A stretch of DNA of 64,000 nucleotides from Subsaxibacter sp. CAU 1640. Lineage in GTDB: Bacteria > Bacteroidota > Bacteroidia > Flavobacteriales > Flavobacteriaceae. The first letter of the stretch is position 1. Each line of letters starts with the position of its first letter. Shown piece after piece: positions 7,371-17,516 of this stretch. Where the stretch lies: the NCBI RefSeq assembly GCF_023156585.1, contig NZ_JALNMI010000005.1, positions 124,001 through 188,000 of the forward strand, in the 5' to 3' direction. The translations under genes and the position numbers were made by a program. The notes under the pieces are model-generated. The model was not told the origin of the DNA. It made no database searches and saw nothing but the letters and a program-made list of their open reading frames with translations.

Positions 7371-9170
7371 ATGGCTAATATCAAAAACATCGCAATCATT
7401 GCCCACGTTGACCACGGTAAAACTACTTTGGTTGACAAAATTATGTACCATTGTCAACTGTTTCGCGACAATGAAAACACAGGTGATTTAATTCTTGACA
7501 ATAACGATTTGGAACGTGAAAGAGGTATCACCATTACTTCTAAAAACGTTTCAGTTGTTTACAAAGACACAAAAATCAACATCATTGATACGCCTGGTCA
7601 CGCGGATTTTGGAGGTGAGGTAGAGCGTGTTCTGAATATGGCAGATGGTGTGTTGCTATTGGTGGATGCTTTTGAAGGACCAATGCCACAAACCCGTTTT
7701 GTACTTGGTAAAGCCATCGATTTAGGTTTGAAACCTTGTGTGGTCATCAATAAAGTCGATAAAGAAAACTGTACACCGGAAGAAGTGCACGAGGCCGTTT
7801 TTGACCTGATGTTTGAATTGGGTGCTGAAGAGTGGCAGTTGGATTTTCCAACCGTGTATGGCTCTGCCAAACAGAACTGGATGAGTGACGATTGGAAACA
7901 GAAAACCGAAAATATCGAACCATTGCTTGATATGGTTGTGGAGCATATTCCGTCGCCAAAAATTGAGGAAGGAACAACTCAAATGTTGATTACATCTTTG
8001 GACTTCTCCTCATTTACAGGTCGAATTGCCATTGGTCGTTTGCAAAGAGGTGTCCTAAAATCAGGTATGAACATTTCGCTTGTAAAACGCGATGGACGAA
8101 TCGTAAAATCAAAAATCAAGGAGTTGTACGTATTTGAAGGTCTCGGACGTAAAAAAGTAGATGAGGTGCAAGCTGGAGATATTTGTGCTTTGGTAGGTCT
8201 GGAAGGTTTTGATATTGGAGATACTATTGCCGATTACGAAAATCCTGAAGGTTTGAAAACTATTGCCATTGATGAGCCGACAATGAGTATGTTGTTCACT
8301 ATCAATGATTCGCCATTCTTCGGAAAAGATGGAAAATTTGTGACCTCTAGACATATCAAAGAGCGTTTAACGAAAGAACTTGAGAAAAACTTGGCTCTTC
8401 GTATGCAGGAAACGGACAGTGCTGATAAGTTTATGGTCTTTGGTCGTGGTGTATTGCATTTGTCAGTTTTGATTGAAACAATGCGTCGTGAAGGTTACGA
8501 ACTTCAAATAGGTCAGCCACAAGTGATCATTAAGGAAATTGATGGTGTCAAATGTGAGCCTGTTGAAGAAATGACCATTGATTTGCCAGAGGATGTATCA
8601 GGAAAAGCGATTGAAATGGTTTCTGTTCGCAAAGGTGAAATGGTAAGTATGGAGGCCAAGGGAGATAGAATGGTGTGTAAATTCATCATTCCTTCAAGAG
8701 GTATCATCGGTTTAAGAAACAATTTGTTGACTGCAACTGCTGGTGAAGCCATTATGACACACCGTTTCAAAGAATATCAACCTATGAAAGGCGGAATTCC
8801 TGAAAGACAAAATGGTTCTTTGGTATCTATGGAAAAAGGTCAAGCCATTCCATATTCCATTGATAAATTACAAGAAAGAGGAAAATTCTTTATCGACCCA
8901 GGAGAAGACATTTATGAAGGTCAGGTGATTGGAGAAAACTCTAGAGGAGACGATATGGTAGTGAACGTTACGAAGACCAAAAAATTGAGTAACGTACGTT
9001 CCTCTGGAGCTGACGATAAGGCAAGAATTGTACCTGCTATCAAATTTTCTCTAGAAGAAGCATTGGAGTACATCCAAAAAGATGAATATGTTGAGGTGAC
9101 TCCAAACCATTTGCGTTTGCGTAAAATTCTCTTAACGGAAGTTGAGCGTAAGAGAGGAAAAGCGATTTAA
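7371..9170 (+). CDS. typA: Ribosome-associated GTPase TypA/BipA
   Basis: A 599-residue translational GTPase of full family length. G1 is AHVDHGKTTL, then the RGITI switch I, DTPGHADFGGEVERV (G3), NKVDKE (G4), then EF-G-like domains and the C-terminal domain with PSRGIIGLRNNLLTATAGEA, which is specific to TypA. It binds the 70S ribosome and helps ribosome assembly and stress growth. It is monocistronic: its own promoter precedes it and a strong terminator follows. Start at the ATG of MANIKNIAIIAHVDHG. Confidence 0.97.
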   Translation: MANIKNIAIIAHVDHGKTTLVDKIMYHCQLFRDNENTGDLILDNNDLERERGITITSKNVSVVYKDTKINIIDTPGHADFGGEVERVLNMADGVLLLVDAFEGPMPQTRFVLGKAIDLGLKPCVVINKVDKENCTPEEVHEAVFDLMFELGAEEWQLDFPTVYGSAKQNWMSDDWKQKTENIEPLLDMVVEHIPSPKIEEGTTQMLITSLDFSSFTGRIAIGRLQRGVLKSGMNISLVKRDGRIVKSKIKELYVFEGLGRKKVDEVQAGDICALVGLEGFDIGDTIADYENPEGLKTIAIDEPTMSMLFTINDSPFFGKDGKFVTSRHIKERLTKELEKNLALRMQETDSADKFMVFGRGVLHLSVLIETMRREGYELQIGQPQVIIKEIDGVKCEPVEEMTIDLPEDVSGKAIEMVSVRKGEMVSMEAKGDRMVCKFIIPSRGIIGLRNNLLTATAGEAIMTHRFKEYQPMKGGIPERQNGSLVSMEKGQAIPYSIDKLQERGKFFIDPGEDIYEGQVIGENSRGDDMVVNVTKTKKLSNVRSSGADDKARIVPAIKFSLEEALEYIQKDEYVEVTPNHLRLRKILLTEVERKRGKAI

Positions 9171-9188
9171 CTTATTTTAGAAAGTCAA

Positions 9189-9228
9189 AAAAACAAAGCT
9201 CCTTATTATTTGGGAGCTTTGTTTTTTA
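9189..9228 (+). terminator. Rho-independent terminator after typA
   Basis: CAAAGCTCC (9194-9202) pairs perfectly with GGAGCTTTG (9213-9221) and is followed by six T residues. The A-run before the stem and the T-run after it could also extend the stem. Confidence 0.9.
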
Positions 9229-9261
9229 TATAAATTTTTCAAAAAGTAAAAGCTTCAATAG

Positions 9262-9269
9262 TATATTTG
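9262..9269 (+). promoter_or_regulatory. -7 promoter box for the SGNH gene
   Basis: TATATTTG, an exact TAnnTTTG match, lies 16 bases before the ATG at 9286. No clear TTG element is upstream. Confidence 0.5.
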
Positions 9270-9285
9270 TCTACAAATCTTGTAG

Positions 9286-10212
9286 ATGAGAAAATTTTGT
9301 AAAGTTTTATTTCTTTTCGTATTGCCGATTTTTATAATTGGCATCGTTTTAGAAATTTCTTTGCGGAACATTCCCAATTGTTATTCAAAAAAGTCAGTGT
9401 ATCTCGAGAAGAACTCGAATTCTATTGAAACATTGATTTTAGGAAATTCGCACTCGTATTATGGCTTAAACCCTCAATATATTGATGGTAAAACATATAA
9501 TGCTGCTTTTGTTTCACAAACATTGGACATAGATTATCAATTTTTAAAACATTATGAGAATAGTTTAGATAGTCTTGAATTTGTCATCTTAAGACTATCT
9601 TATTTTTCTTTGTTTGAGCAGTTGGGAAAAACAGACGAAGATTGGCGGATTTCTTATTACAATATCTTTACAGAGATAAATTTAGATAACACCTTAAAGC
9701 ATCAACTGCATATGATGAGTGTCAAACTAAAAACCAATTTGTCGCTGGTTTCTGATTTCTATCTAAAGGATATTGATAAGGTTTATTGTGATAACCTAGG
9801 TTTTGGGAATATCTCGTCATTTATGGGAAATATGACCATGACGTTAGATGAAGCTGGTCTAGCTGCCGCAAAAAAGCATACGATTGATGATCATTCCCTA
9901 ATGGATGAGAATGTGAGTACTCTTGAAAGAATAATTGAATTTTGTCAAAAAAAAGATATTAAAGTGATTTTGTTTACTCCACCAGCTTATAAAGGTTATT
10001 ATCAAAATTTGGAAGAAAAACAGCTTGCCCTTACAATTAAAACGGGACAACGTATGCAGCAAATCTATTCAAATGTGAAATATTTCAATCTCTTAAAAAG
10101 TGATGAATTTGCGACTGCAGATTTTTTTGATGGTGATCATCTAAATGAACAAGGTGCTAAAAAATTATCTCTTTTAATGGACTCAATTCTAAAATCAAAT
10201 GGGAATAATTGA
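9286..10212 (+). CDS. SGNH-hydrolase-like membrane-anchored protein
   Basis: A 308-residue protein with an N-terminal hydrophobic anchor (VLFLFVLPIFIIGIVLEISL). LILGNSHSYYGLNP corresponds to the catalytic block I (GNSH) and FFDGDHLNEQGAKKLS to block V (Asp and His) of the SGNH/GDSL superfamily. Related proteins (DltD, AlgJ and AlgX-like) act as esterases or O-acyltransferases on surface polymers outside the membrane. It opens the polysaccharide region and converges with a glycosyltransferase gene 17 bp away. Polymer modification is inferred. Confidence 0.7.
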   Translation: MRKFCKVLFLFVLPIFIIGIVLEISLRNIPNCYSKKSVYLEKNSNSIETLILGNSHSYYGLNPQYIDGKTYNAAFVSQTLDIDYQFLKHYENSLDSLEFVILRLSYFSLFEQLGKTDEDWRISYYNIFTEINLDNTLKHQLHMMSVKLKTNLSLVSDFYLKDIDKVYCDNLGFGNISSFMGNMTMTLDEAGLAAAKKHTIDDHSLMDENVSTLERIIEFCQKKDIKVILFTPPAYKGYYQNLEEKQLALTIKTGQRMQQIYSNVKYFNLLKSDEFATADFFDGDHLNEQGAKKLSLLMDSILKSNGNN

Positions 10213-10229
10213 GTGTTTTTAAATTCTGA

Positions 10230-11384
10230 TTAGCTTCTTTTAAGCCCAAGAATACTGAAGAAAAAACTGAATAATATAATTTGGATTCCAATGAGGATTG
10301 TGAATACAGATGGAATAATTACTCTGAACACTTCTGTGGGTTGAAGATTACCAAATTCAGATTCCTTCCATATATTCAGGCTGTAAAAACTCAATATCAG
10401 CCCTAAAATCAGGATTATTCCGCCTACAATCAAACCTTTTTCTAAATTGATTAAACGGAATAGCCTTGAATATCTGTCACTCATTGGCAATAAGTCATTT
10501 TCAACGGCATATATTTTAGTCAAACCATAAAACACAATAAATTGAAATCCAATAAAGAATAGGCTTGAAGAATAGAGCAACGTATGAATGTCAAAAATAA
10601 GTCCGTTAATATGAATTGGCTGCATAATTAAAACACCAGAAATTGATAATCCAAACAGCATCATTACAATTGCTGGATAGAGAAATAACCAATTGGGAGC
10701 ATAAAGCAATAAAAAACGTAAATGCCTCCAGCCATCACTCCAGGTTTTTAGATGTGGTTTTCTGCTTCTGCCATCTGGTGAAAGTGTTGTTGGTACTTCG
10801 GTGATTTTTAGGTTCTTTAATTTTGATTTTACGATCATTTCTGAAGCAAATTCCATTCCGGTAGTCTTGAGATTCATTTGTTGATAGGCTTCTTTGGAAA
10901 AACCTCTTAAACCACAATGGAAATCTCCAATATCTATTCTAAAAAAAAGTCGTCCTAAAAACGAAAGGACAGGGTTGCCAAGATATTTGTGCAAAAACGG
11001 CATTGCACCTGCTTTGATTCCACCTTTAAACCGGTTGCCCATTACCAAATCATTACCTTCTCTCAATCTATCGAGAAAAGGTTTTAAAGCCGTAAAATCG
11101 TAACTATCATCCGCATCAGCCATGATGATGTAGCGTCCATTTGCTGCTTCAATACCTCCTTTTAAAGCGCTTCCATAACCCTTTTCAAAAACCTTTATCA
11201 ACTTTGCGCCATTGGCTTCTGCAATGAGTTGTGAACCATCTATACTGCCATTGTCAGCAATTATGATTTCACCTTCAACATTATGGTTTGTTAAAAACTT
11301 TTGAGCCTTTTGAATGCAAATTTCCAATGTCTCTGCTTCATTGAGACAAGGCATTACAATGGATAATTCAATTTGTTTTTCCAT
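10230..11384 (-). CDS. Family 2 glycosyltransferase with C-terminal membrane helices
   Basis: About 384 residues from the ATG at 11384 (an ATG at 11396 would add four). The catalytic domain holds LSIVMPCLNEAETL, IIADNGSIDGS and the DxD-like IIMADADDSYDF, then GNRFKGGIKAGAMPFLHKYLGN; four hydrophobic segments follow after about residue 220. This is the DPM1/polyprenyl-phosphate sugar transferase type, which loads a sugar from a nucleotide donor onto undecaprenyl phosphate. The GT-C-like gene upstream overlaps it by 17 bp, a natural partner that would use the lipid-linked sugar. Confidence 0.85.
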   Translation of the reverse strand: MEKQIELSIVMPCLNEAETLEICIQKAQKFLTNHNVEGEIIIADNGSIDGSQLIAEANGAKLIKVFEKGYGSALKGGIEAANGRYIIMADADDSYDFTALKPFLDRLREGNDLVMGNRFKGGIKAGAMPFLHKYLGNPVLSFLGRLFFRIDIGDFHCGLRGFSKEAYQQMNLKTTGMEFASEMIVKSKLKNLKITEVPTTLSPDGRSRKPHLKTWSDGWRHLRFLLLYAPNWLFLYPAIVMMLFGLSISGVLIMQPIHINGLIFDIHTLLYSSSLFFIGFQFIVFYGLTKIYAVENDLLPMSDRYSRLFRLINLEKGLIVGGIILILGLILSFYSLNIWKESEFGNLQPTEVFRVIIPSVFTILIGIQIILFSFFFSILGLKRS

Positions 11385-12675
11385 ATCTGAAGGCATTAAT
11401 GATTAGAATTCCTATCAAAACCATTGAAATATAATTATAAAAAAGATATCTCATGATAGAATGGCACGCCAGGCTCACGATTAGGGCATTTGATATAGTT
11501 AAAGCTGAAAGTAAGAATAATAAGCTGTTTTGCTTTGAATAGTTAACAATAGTTTTATATCCACTGAAAAAAAGTATGACAATCAATACTATCAAAACTA
11601 CAACTGATTTGAATCCATGTATCAGGTTTTCATAATATAGAAGAGCAAATTCCTTACAACGTTGTTTCAATATCGTTTTAAATACAGTTTTGCAAAAAAG
11701 CTCTGACTGCCATAAACCATAAACAGAAGCTGCTTTTATATCATTCCCAGAGGATATCGATTTTTCTGAATAGTATTCAACACTGGTGTCATGTACCGTT
11801 TGGTTACAAATTTTCGCAAAGTTGTCATGAAAGAAATTGTAATATTCTTCAAAAGAGCCTTGTGGTCGATTTGACATGAGTAATCCTTTTTCACTCAATT
11901 GATTGTGGCATATTTCAAAGACTTGTTGATGCTCTTCATCATTTATTAAATTGGCATCACTCTTATAAGATATATAGAAAGTCGCTGCCGAGACATTTAC
12001 GTAAGTGAAAGGTGTAGAGATAAAGAGCCCATCTTTGATTTTATGATAAGTTCTATCGGTTACATTTAAAATGAATGGAAACGCACATACGAAAACAAAC
12101 TTTAGCAAATGCTGCTTTTTCAGGAAGTGTTTGCGATGCTTAAAAAAATACAGAAACCCGATTATAATAGGTGTAGGCATAAATTGACCTCTGGTGAGAT
12201 TTAATGCCATATAAATCACAAATAACAGAATCAAAGAATATTTCTTTTCAGTATAAAGAAAATCAAAAGTGAATGTCAGAAACAATAAATAAAGTGGATA
12301 ACTCAATCCTTCTGAACAAATGTTATTTGCTACCAATAATGGAGGGAAAAATGGAAAGAGTAATAATGCCAACACTGCCAATTTAATTAATAAATGTAGA
12401 GAAATAACCTTGGACAAACCTCTCATAAAAAAATGAACAGCATACAAACCAAAAATCAGTTGTGCACCAACTATTAAAGTTGCAAAATAATTAGGAGAAA
12501 GAAACTCAAAAACCTTAACGAAAATAACATAACCAGGAGTTCTTTGAGGCATGGCATTCAAATAGCTGTAGGTGTCGGGAGAGAATATGGGTTCTTGCAA
12601 TATGAAAAACACAAACACTAAAGCATAGCAAATGTATTCTATGGTTTTTTCAATATTGATTTTGGAGAGATTCAA
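11368..12675 (-). CDS. GT-C-like polytopic membrane protein (putative glycosyltransferase)
   Basis: A 435-residue protein with about ten membrane segments. SPDTYSYLNAMPQRTPGYVIF near residues 32-52 resembles the first extracytoplasmic loop of lipid-linked-sugar glycosyltransferases (an acidic residue, then RTPGYP). A long soluble loop lies at about 225-330. The start is TTG at 12675; no ATG lies near. It overlaps the polyprenyl-sugar transferase gene downstream. Transfer of a lipid-linked sugar to a surface glycan is inferred; the family match is weak. Confidence 0.6.
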   Translation of the reverse strand: MNLSKINIEKTIEYICYALVFVFFILQEPIFSPDTYSYLNAMPQRTPGYVIFVKVFEFLSPNYFATLIVGAQLIFGLYAVHFFMRGLSKVISLHLLIKLAVLALLLFPFFPPLLVANNICSEGLSYPLYLLFLTFTFDFLYTEKKYSLILLFVIYMALNLTRGQFMPTPIIIGFLYFFKHRKHFLKKQHLLKFVFVCAFPFILNVTDRTYHKIKDGLFISTPFTYVNVSAATFYISYKSDANLINDEEHQQVFEICHNQLSEKGLLMSNRPQGSFEEYYNFFHDNFAKICNQTVHDTSVEYYSEKSISSGNDIKAASVYGLWQSELFCKTVFKTILKQRCKEFALLYYENLIHGFKSVVVLIVLIVILFFSGYKTIVNYSKQNSLLFLLSALTISNALIVSLACHSIMRYLFYNYISMVLIGILIINAFRYGKTN

Positions 12676-12740
12676 TAGCTTTTGTTATACTGGTTAAATA
12701 TAGAATATTAGACGCAAATCACCCTTGAAACACAAAAATA

Positions 12741-13775
12741 TTGTATTTTGGACGTCAGATAACCAAACCTTTTGTACTAAACCTTCAGCTGCCTTTGGAT
12801 ACTTTTTCAATTGAAAAATATCAACCAAAACATAAACTCTTGTGGGATAGATTTATAGCTACTTCCAAAAATGCCACATTTCTGTTCAACAGAGATTTTA
12901 TGGAATATCATCAAGATCGTTTTGAAGATTTTTCTTTATTGGTTTTCAAGGGTGAAAAATTAATGGCTGTTTTGCCTGCCAATCTGGTAGGAAATGAAGT
13001 GCACTCTCATCAAGGCTTGAGTTATGGAGGTTTGGCACTTAATGAAGAAACGAGATTACAAGATGTTTCCGAGGGTTTTAAGCAATTATTAAAATTTCTG
13101 AATGATTCTGAAATAAAATCATTGCATTTAAAGCTGTTACCAAAGTTTTACAATTCTTATCCGTCTGATGAGATGGATTATTTACTTTTTATCTTAAATG
13201 CCAATAATTCTCGAAGAGATATTACTCAAGTAATTGATTTTAGTAAAAGGAGAAAGGTAAGTTCTTCTAACAGGAAAAGAGGTTTACAACGCGCCCTTAA
13301 AAATGGATTGACAGTAAAAGAATCGTTTAGCTTTGATGATTTTTGGGATGAGGTGCTGGCTCCAAATTTGCAATCGTCATTTGGTGTCGAGCCTGTTCAT
13401 AGTTTAGAGGAAATCAATCTACTTCAATCTAAATTCACAAAAAACATCAAGCAGTACAACGTTTATGAAGAATCTTCAATAGTGGCAGGTGTCACCATTT
13501 TTGAAACGGAATTTGTTGCTCATGCTCAATATATTTCTGCCAATAAGAAAGGTCAAAAGATAGGAGCTTTGGATTTATTGTTTCATGAGTTGATTGAAAA
13601 TATTTATAAGGAAAAGCATTTTTTTGATTTTGGAATTTCAAATGAAAACAAGGGCAAAAACATCAACTCTGGACTTCTCTCTTGGAAAGAATCCTTTGGA
13701 ACCTCACCAATTGTTCATGATTTTTATATTATAGAAACCAAAAATTCTCATTTATTAAATGATGTGTTCAAATGA
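12741..13775 (+). CDS. FemAB-like/GNAT acyltransferase of the amino-sugar branch
   Basis: Up to 344 residues from TTG at 12741. A second TTG at 12795, just before [17 protein letters not shown], fits the family better; there is no [23 protein letters not shown], a central [15 protein letters not shown] and [20 protein letters not shown] fit the FemAB-like acyl-CoA acyltransferase group found in O-antigen clusters. Its stop overlaps the aminotransferase start (ATGA), so acylation of the amino sugar made by that enzyme is the likely role (inference). Confidence 0.65.
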   Translation: MYFGRQITKPFVLNLQLPLDTFSIEKYQPKHKLLWDRFIATSKNATFLFNRDFMEYHQDRFEDFSLLVFKGEKLMAVLPANLVGNEVHSHQGLSYGGLALNEETRLQDVSEGFKQLLKFLNDSEIKSLHLKLLPKFYNSYPSDEMDYLLFILNANNSRRDITQVIDFSKRRKVSSSNRKRGLQRALKNGLTVKESFSFDDFWDEVLAPNLQSSFGVEPVHSLEEINLLQSKFTKNIKQYNVYEESSIVAGVTIFETEFVAHAQYISANKKGQKIGALDLLFHELIENIYKEKHFFDFGISNENKGKNINSGLLSWKESFGTSPIVHDFYIIETKNSHLLNDVFK

Positions 13776-14872
13776 TAAAGTTCCTCGACCTACATAAAGT
13801 CAATGTGCGTTTTGAAGCGGAATTTCAAGAAGCCTTCAAGAGGTTTCTGGATTCTGGACATTACATTTTGGGAAATGAACTGACAACTTTTGAAACGAAT
13901 TTTGCTAATTATTGCGGAACCAATTTTTGCGTTGGAACTGCTAATGGATTGGATGCCCTGGTGTTGATTTTTAAAGCGTATATGGAATTGGGCAAATTAC
14001 AGCCCAATGATGAGGTGCTTGTACCAGCCAATACTTACATTGCGAGTATTTTATCGATTATTCAAGCAGGACTAAAACCTGTACTGGTAGAGCCAAGCAA
14101 GGATACCTTCAATATCAATCCGACGGAAATTAAAAAGCACATAAATCCACAAACCAAAGCGGTTTTGGTTGTTCATCTTTATGGACAGTTGGCAGATATG
14201 GACGTTATTAATAAATTGGCCGTCGAACATGATTTGTTGATTATTGAGGATGCCGCTCAAGCGCATGGAGCAGTAGCTTTAAACGGAAAAAAAGCTGGAA
14301 ATTTAGGTCATGCTGCCGCATTTAGTTTTTATCCTAGCAAGAATTTAGGTTGTCTCGGAGATGGAGGTGCCGCCACTACCAATGATAAATCTTTAGCTGA
14401 TATCATAAAATCATTGCGAAACTATGGCAGTTCTACAAAATATGTAAATGATAGAATTGGTATCAATAGTCGTTTGGACGAATTGCAAGCTGCATTTTTG
14501 AATATCAAATTGAATTCATTGGATGATGATAACGAAAAGCGTCAAGAAAATGCAAAACGATATAGTTCAGAAGTAGATAATGAAAAAATTCGATTGCCGT
14601 ATTATAAGGGCTCTAAAAATCATGTGTTTCACGCGTTTGTCGTGAGGGTGGAAGATAGAAATGCATTTATCACTTATTTGGATACCAACGGCATTGGATG
14701 GTTGATTCATTATCCAATACCTCCTCATCACCAAAAAGCGTTGCCCATGTTCAACGACTTATCTTTTCAAATCACAGAAGAGATTCATCAAACAGTAGTC
14801 AGTATTCCAATGAGCCCAGTTATGACAGATGATGAAGTCACTACTGTGATAAACGTTTTAAACAGATACTAA
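13772..14872 (+). CDS. DegT/DnrJ/EryC1/StrS aminotransferase (FdtB/QdtB-like)
   Basis: A 366-residue PLP-dependent sugar aminotransferase. [51 protein letters not shown] and [16 protein letters not shown] (the PLP lysine) are all present, as is [17 protein letters not shown]. Family members aminate keto-deoxy sugar nucleotides. An FdtA-type 3,4-ketoisomerase at 19536 suggests dTDP-3-keto-6-deoxyhexose as substrate, giving Fuc3N or Qui3N. The preceding acyltransferase overlaps it by 4 bp. Confidence 0.88.
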   Translation: MIKFLDLHKVNVRFEAEFQEAFKRFLDSGHYILGNELTTFETNFANYCGTNFCVGTANGLDALVLIFKAYMELGKLQPNDEVLVPANTYIASILSIIQAGLKPVLVEPSKDTFNINPTEIKKHINPQTKAVLVVHLYGQLADMDVINKLAVEHDLLIIEDAAQAHGAVALNGKKAGNLGHAAAFSFYPSKNLGCLGDGGAATTNDKSLADIIKSLRNYGSSTKYVNDRIGINSRLDELQAAFLNIKLNSLDDDNEKRQENAKRYSSEVDNEKIRLPYYKGSKNHVFHAFVVRVEDRNAFITYLDTNGIGWLIHYPIPPHHQKALPMFNDLSFQITEEIHQTVVSIPMSPVMTDDEVTTVINVLNRY

Positions 14873-16180
14873 TTGGGGAAATTTCAGAAATATATAAACA
14901 CCAATGTGTTGTTTAATGTGGCGCACTTGAACAAGGCCACTGTTTTGACACGTATAGTTGCTGGAATTCTGACATCTAAAGCCATAGCAATATTCATAGG
15001 TGTGGAAGGGATGGCTTTGATAGGAAATCTAAGAAACTTTTTAAGCGCAGTTCAGGCTTCGGCCATTTTGGGGTTTTATAATGGATTGGTCAAGTACATT
15101 GCCGAGTTTAAGGAGAACGTTTTGGAATTGAGCAAAACCATTTCCACGGCATTTTATCTTGGGTATGTTTCTACCGTTTTGGTGGCTTTTGTGAGTTATT
15201 ATAATTCAGATTTCATCAATGATTTTCTCTTTTCTGATAATTACAGTTATGCTTATGTCATTAGAGTAATGGCCGTCGCTTTGCCTTTTTACTCGCTCAA
15301 CATGTTCTGTTTTGCCATTATGAATGGCTTTTCTAAATACAAAATGCTATTGGTCATCAATATCATTGGTCAACTACTTGGTTTGGGTATAACTCTAGTA
15401 TTGATTTATCAAAGTAACATCGATGGTGCTTTGGTGGCGGCAGTCCTCACACCATCTTTATTAGTCTTGATGACATTGGTTGCGATTATGAACCAAAGAA
15501 GTTTAGTATCTTCGATACAGATTTCCAACGTCAATTTGGAAATACTTAAAAAGTTCGGACCCTTTGCTATAATGGCATTGGTTTCAGCAATAGCAGTGCC
15601 TTTGGCGTCTATTGTCATAAGAAACCATATTATAGAAGTTGTTGGCATTAAAGAAGCTGGTTATTGGGAAGCAATGAATCGAATTTCTGACTATTATTTG
15701 ATGTTTATCATGTCCACAATGACCTTATATTTCTTACCACGTTTTAGTGAACTTGAAAGAAAGTCAGAGTTCAGGAAAGAAATTTTTAATTTCTATAAAA
15801 CCGTTGTTCCTTATTTTGCTGCTGGTCTCGTGATAATTTATTTTTTACGTTCGTTCATTGTTCCGATTATTTTTTCTGATGAATTTCAGCCTACGGAAAA
15901 CCTGTTTTTTTGGCAGCTTCTAGGAGATTTTGTCAAAGTTATTTCTGTGGTGATTGCGTATCAATTTATTGCAAAGAGAATGTTTTGGCATTTCATTATT
16001 ATTGAAATCTTTTTGGTCTGTATGATGTATTTGGCAAGTGTATATCTTATTGATGTTTATGGTGTAAAAGGTGCTGTAATGGGTCATTTTGTAAGCTATC
16101 TGTTGTTTTATGGTGTCGTTCTTTTGCTGTTTGGCAGTTCTTTATTTGGAGTTATACAAGAGGAAGAACCGCAAGAGTAA
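14873..16180 (+). CDS. O-antigen flippase (Wzx-like), copy 1
   Basis: A 435-residue protein with about 12-14 membrane segments of the MOP/Wzx superfamily. It begins at TTG directly after the aminotransferase stop; this is the only start that keeps VLTRIVAGILTSKAIAIFIG near the N-terminus. GVEGMALIGNLRNFLSA and FFWQLLGDFVKVISVVIAYQF are signature blocks of flavobacterial O-antigen translocases, which flip undecaprenyl-linked repeat units. A close paralogue follows 38 bp later. Substrate unknown. Confidence 0.88.
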   Translation: MGKFQKYINTNVLFNVAHLNKATVLTRIVAGILTSKAIAIFIGVEGMALIGNLRNFLSAVQASAILGFYNGLVKYIAEFKENVLELSKTISTAFYLGYVSTVLVAFVSYYNSDFINDFLFSDNYSYAYVIRVMAVALPFYSLNMFCFAIMNGFSKYKMLLVINIIGQLLGLGITLVLIYQSNIDGALVAAVLTPSLLVLMTLVAIMNQRSLVSSIQISNVNLEILKKFGPFAIMALVSAIAVPLASIVIRNHIIEVVGIKEAGYWEAMNRISDYYLMFIMSTMTLYFLPRFSELERKSEFRKEIFNFYKTVVPYFAAGLVIIYFLRSFIVPIIFSDEFQPTENLFFWQLLGDFVKVISVVIAYQFIAKRMFWHFIIIEIFLVCMMYLASVYLIDVYGVKGAVMGHFVSYLLFYGVVLLLFGSSLFGVIQEEEPQE

Positions 16181-16218
16181 AAATGATATCTTTAGACTTG
16201 CAATAACTAAAAACGTCT

Positions 16219-17514
16219 TTGAAAAGTTTCATTAATCATATCAAATCCAATATCCTTATAAAGATTGCTTCGTTAAATTCAGTTGCAATCGTCATCAGAA
16301 TCGTCGCTGGTTTTTTGACGTCAAAAGCTATTGCTATTTTTATCGGAACAGAAGGAATGGCGCTCATTGGAAACTTTCGAGATTTTTTGAGTTCTGCACA
16401 ATCGTTTTCAACTCTAGGGTTTTCCAACGGTATTGTAAAATACGTTTCGGAATTTAAAAACAAAACCGTCGAACTTTCTAAAACTATTTCCACCGTTTTT
16501 TACGTTGGCTTGCTGGCAACAATTATCGTGTCTTTCTATTGTTATTTGGACGCCGAGCGTCTGAATCGCTTATTATTTCCATCAGGTAATTATTCGTACG
16601 CTATCAAAATACTAGCTGCAGCGCTTCCTTTTTACGCTCTGAATATTTTTCTCATGGCAGTTATCAATGGTTTGTCGCAATTCAAAAAGTTATTGTATAT
16701 CAATATTATTGCGCAAGTCACGGTAATGATTATTACGCTCTTTTTCATTTGGCAATATCAATTGAAAGGTGCTTTAATAGCAGTTGCCACCGCTGAATCG
16801 CTCATTTTTTTCGTGACGCTTTTTGCAGTTTATAATCAAAAACAACTACTTCAATTCATCCGATGGAAATTCGTGAATATTGGTACGCTTAAAAAGCTAG
16901 GTTCTTATTCTGTCATGGCGTTATTTACAGCTTTACTACTTCCATTAGTAACTGTGGCTATTAGAAATTACATTATCGACAGTAATACAGTGCATGAGGC
17001 AGGACTTTGGGAAGCAATGCGTCGTATTTCTGGTTATTACATGATGTTCATCAGTACTTTGCTTACACTGTATTTACTACCAAGATTTTCTGAAATTAAT
17101 AGTAAGTCTGAATTCAGGAAGGAAGTATTTGGCTTCTACAAAACTGTCATGCCCATTTTTGGTTTAGGTTTGATTGCAATTTACTTTTTGAGAACGTTTA
17201 TCATTCGTTTGGTGCTGACAGAAGAATTTGCGGCAACCGAAAGCTTGTTTTTCTGGCAATTGTTGGGTGATTTTATCAAGGTGTTTTCCATTGTCATTGC
17301 CTATCAGTTTTTAGCCAAGAACATGTTTTGGTATTATATTTTGTCTGAAGCAGCATCAATTGCTGTGTTATATTTTGCGAGTATCTACTTTATAAATTTA
17401 TATGGTGTTGAAGGCGCTACCATCGCACATTTTGTAGATTATGTGTTCTATCTGATATTGATGCTCTTAATTTTTAGAAAATCTTTATTCGGAAAATTGG
17501 GAAGCAACACATAA
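16219..17514 (+). CDS. O-antigen flippase (Wzx-like), copy 2
   Basis: A 431-residue paralogue of the preceding gene, also starting at TTG. The blocks RIVAGFLTSKAIAIFIGTEG, SKTISTVFYVG, FFWQLLGDFIKVFSIVIAYQ and YGVEGATIAHFVDY align throughout without large gaps; about half the residues look identical by eye. It could flip a second glycan, or the two could act on one unit in two forms. Its end is 2 bp from the end of the convergent glycosyltransferase gene. Confidence 0.88.
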   Translation: MKSFINHIKSNILIKIASLNSVAIVIRIVAGFLTSKAIAIFIGTEGMALIGNFRDFLSSAQSFSTLGFSNGIVKYVSEFKNKTVELSKTISTVFYVGLLATIIVSFYCYLDAERLNRLLFPSGNYSYAIKILAAALPFYALNIFLMAVINGLSQFKKLLYINIIAQVTVMIITLFFIWQYQLKGALIAVATAESLIFFVTLFAVYNQKQLLQFIRWKFVNIGTLKKLGSYSVMALFTALLLPLVTVAIRNYIIDSNTVHEAGLWEAMRRISGYYMMFISTLLTLYLLPRFSEINSKSEFRKEVFGFYKTVMPIFGLGLIAIYFLRTFIIRLVLTEEFAATESLFFWQLLGDFIKVFSIVIAYQFLAKNMFWYYILSEAASIAVLYFASIYFINLYGVEGATIAHFVDYVFYLILMLLIFRKSLFGKLGSNT

Positions 17515-17516
17515 GT

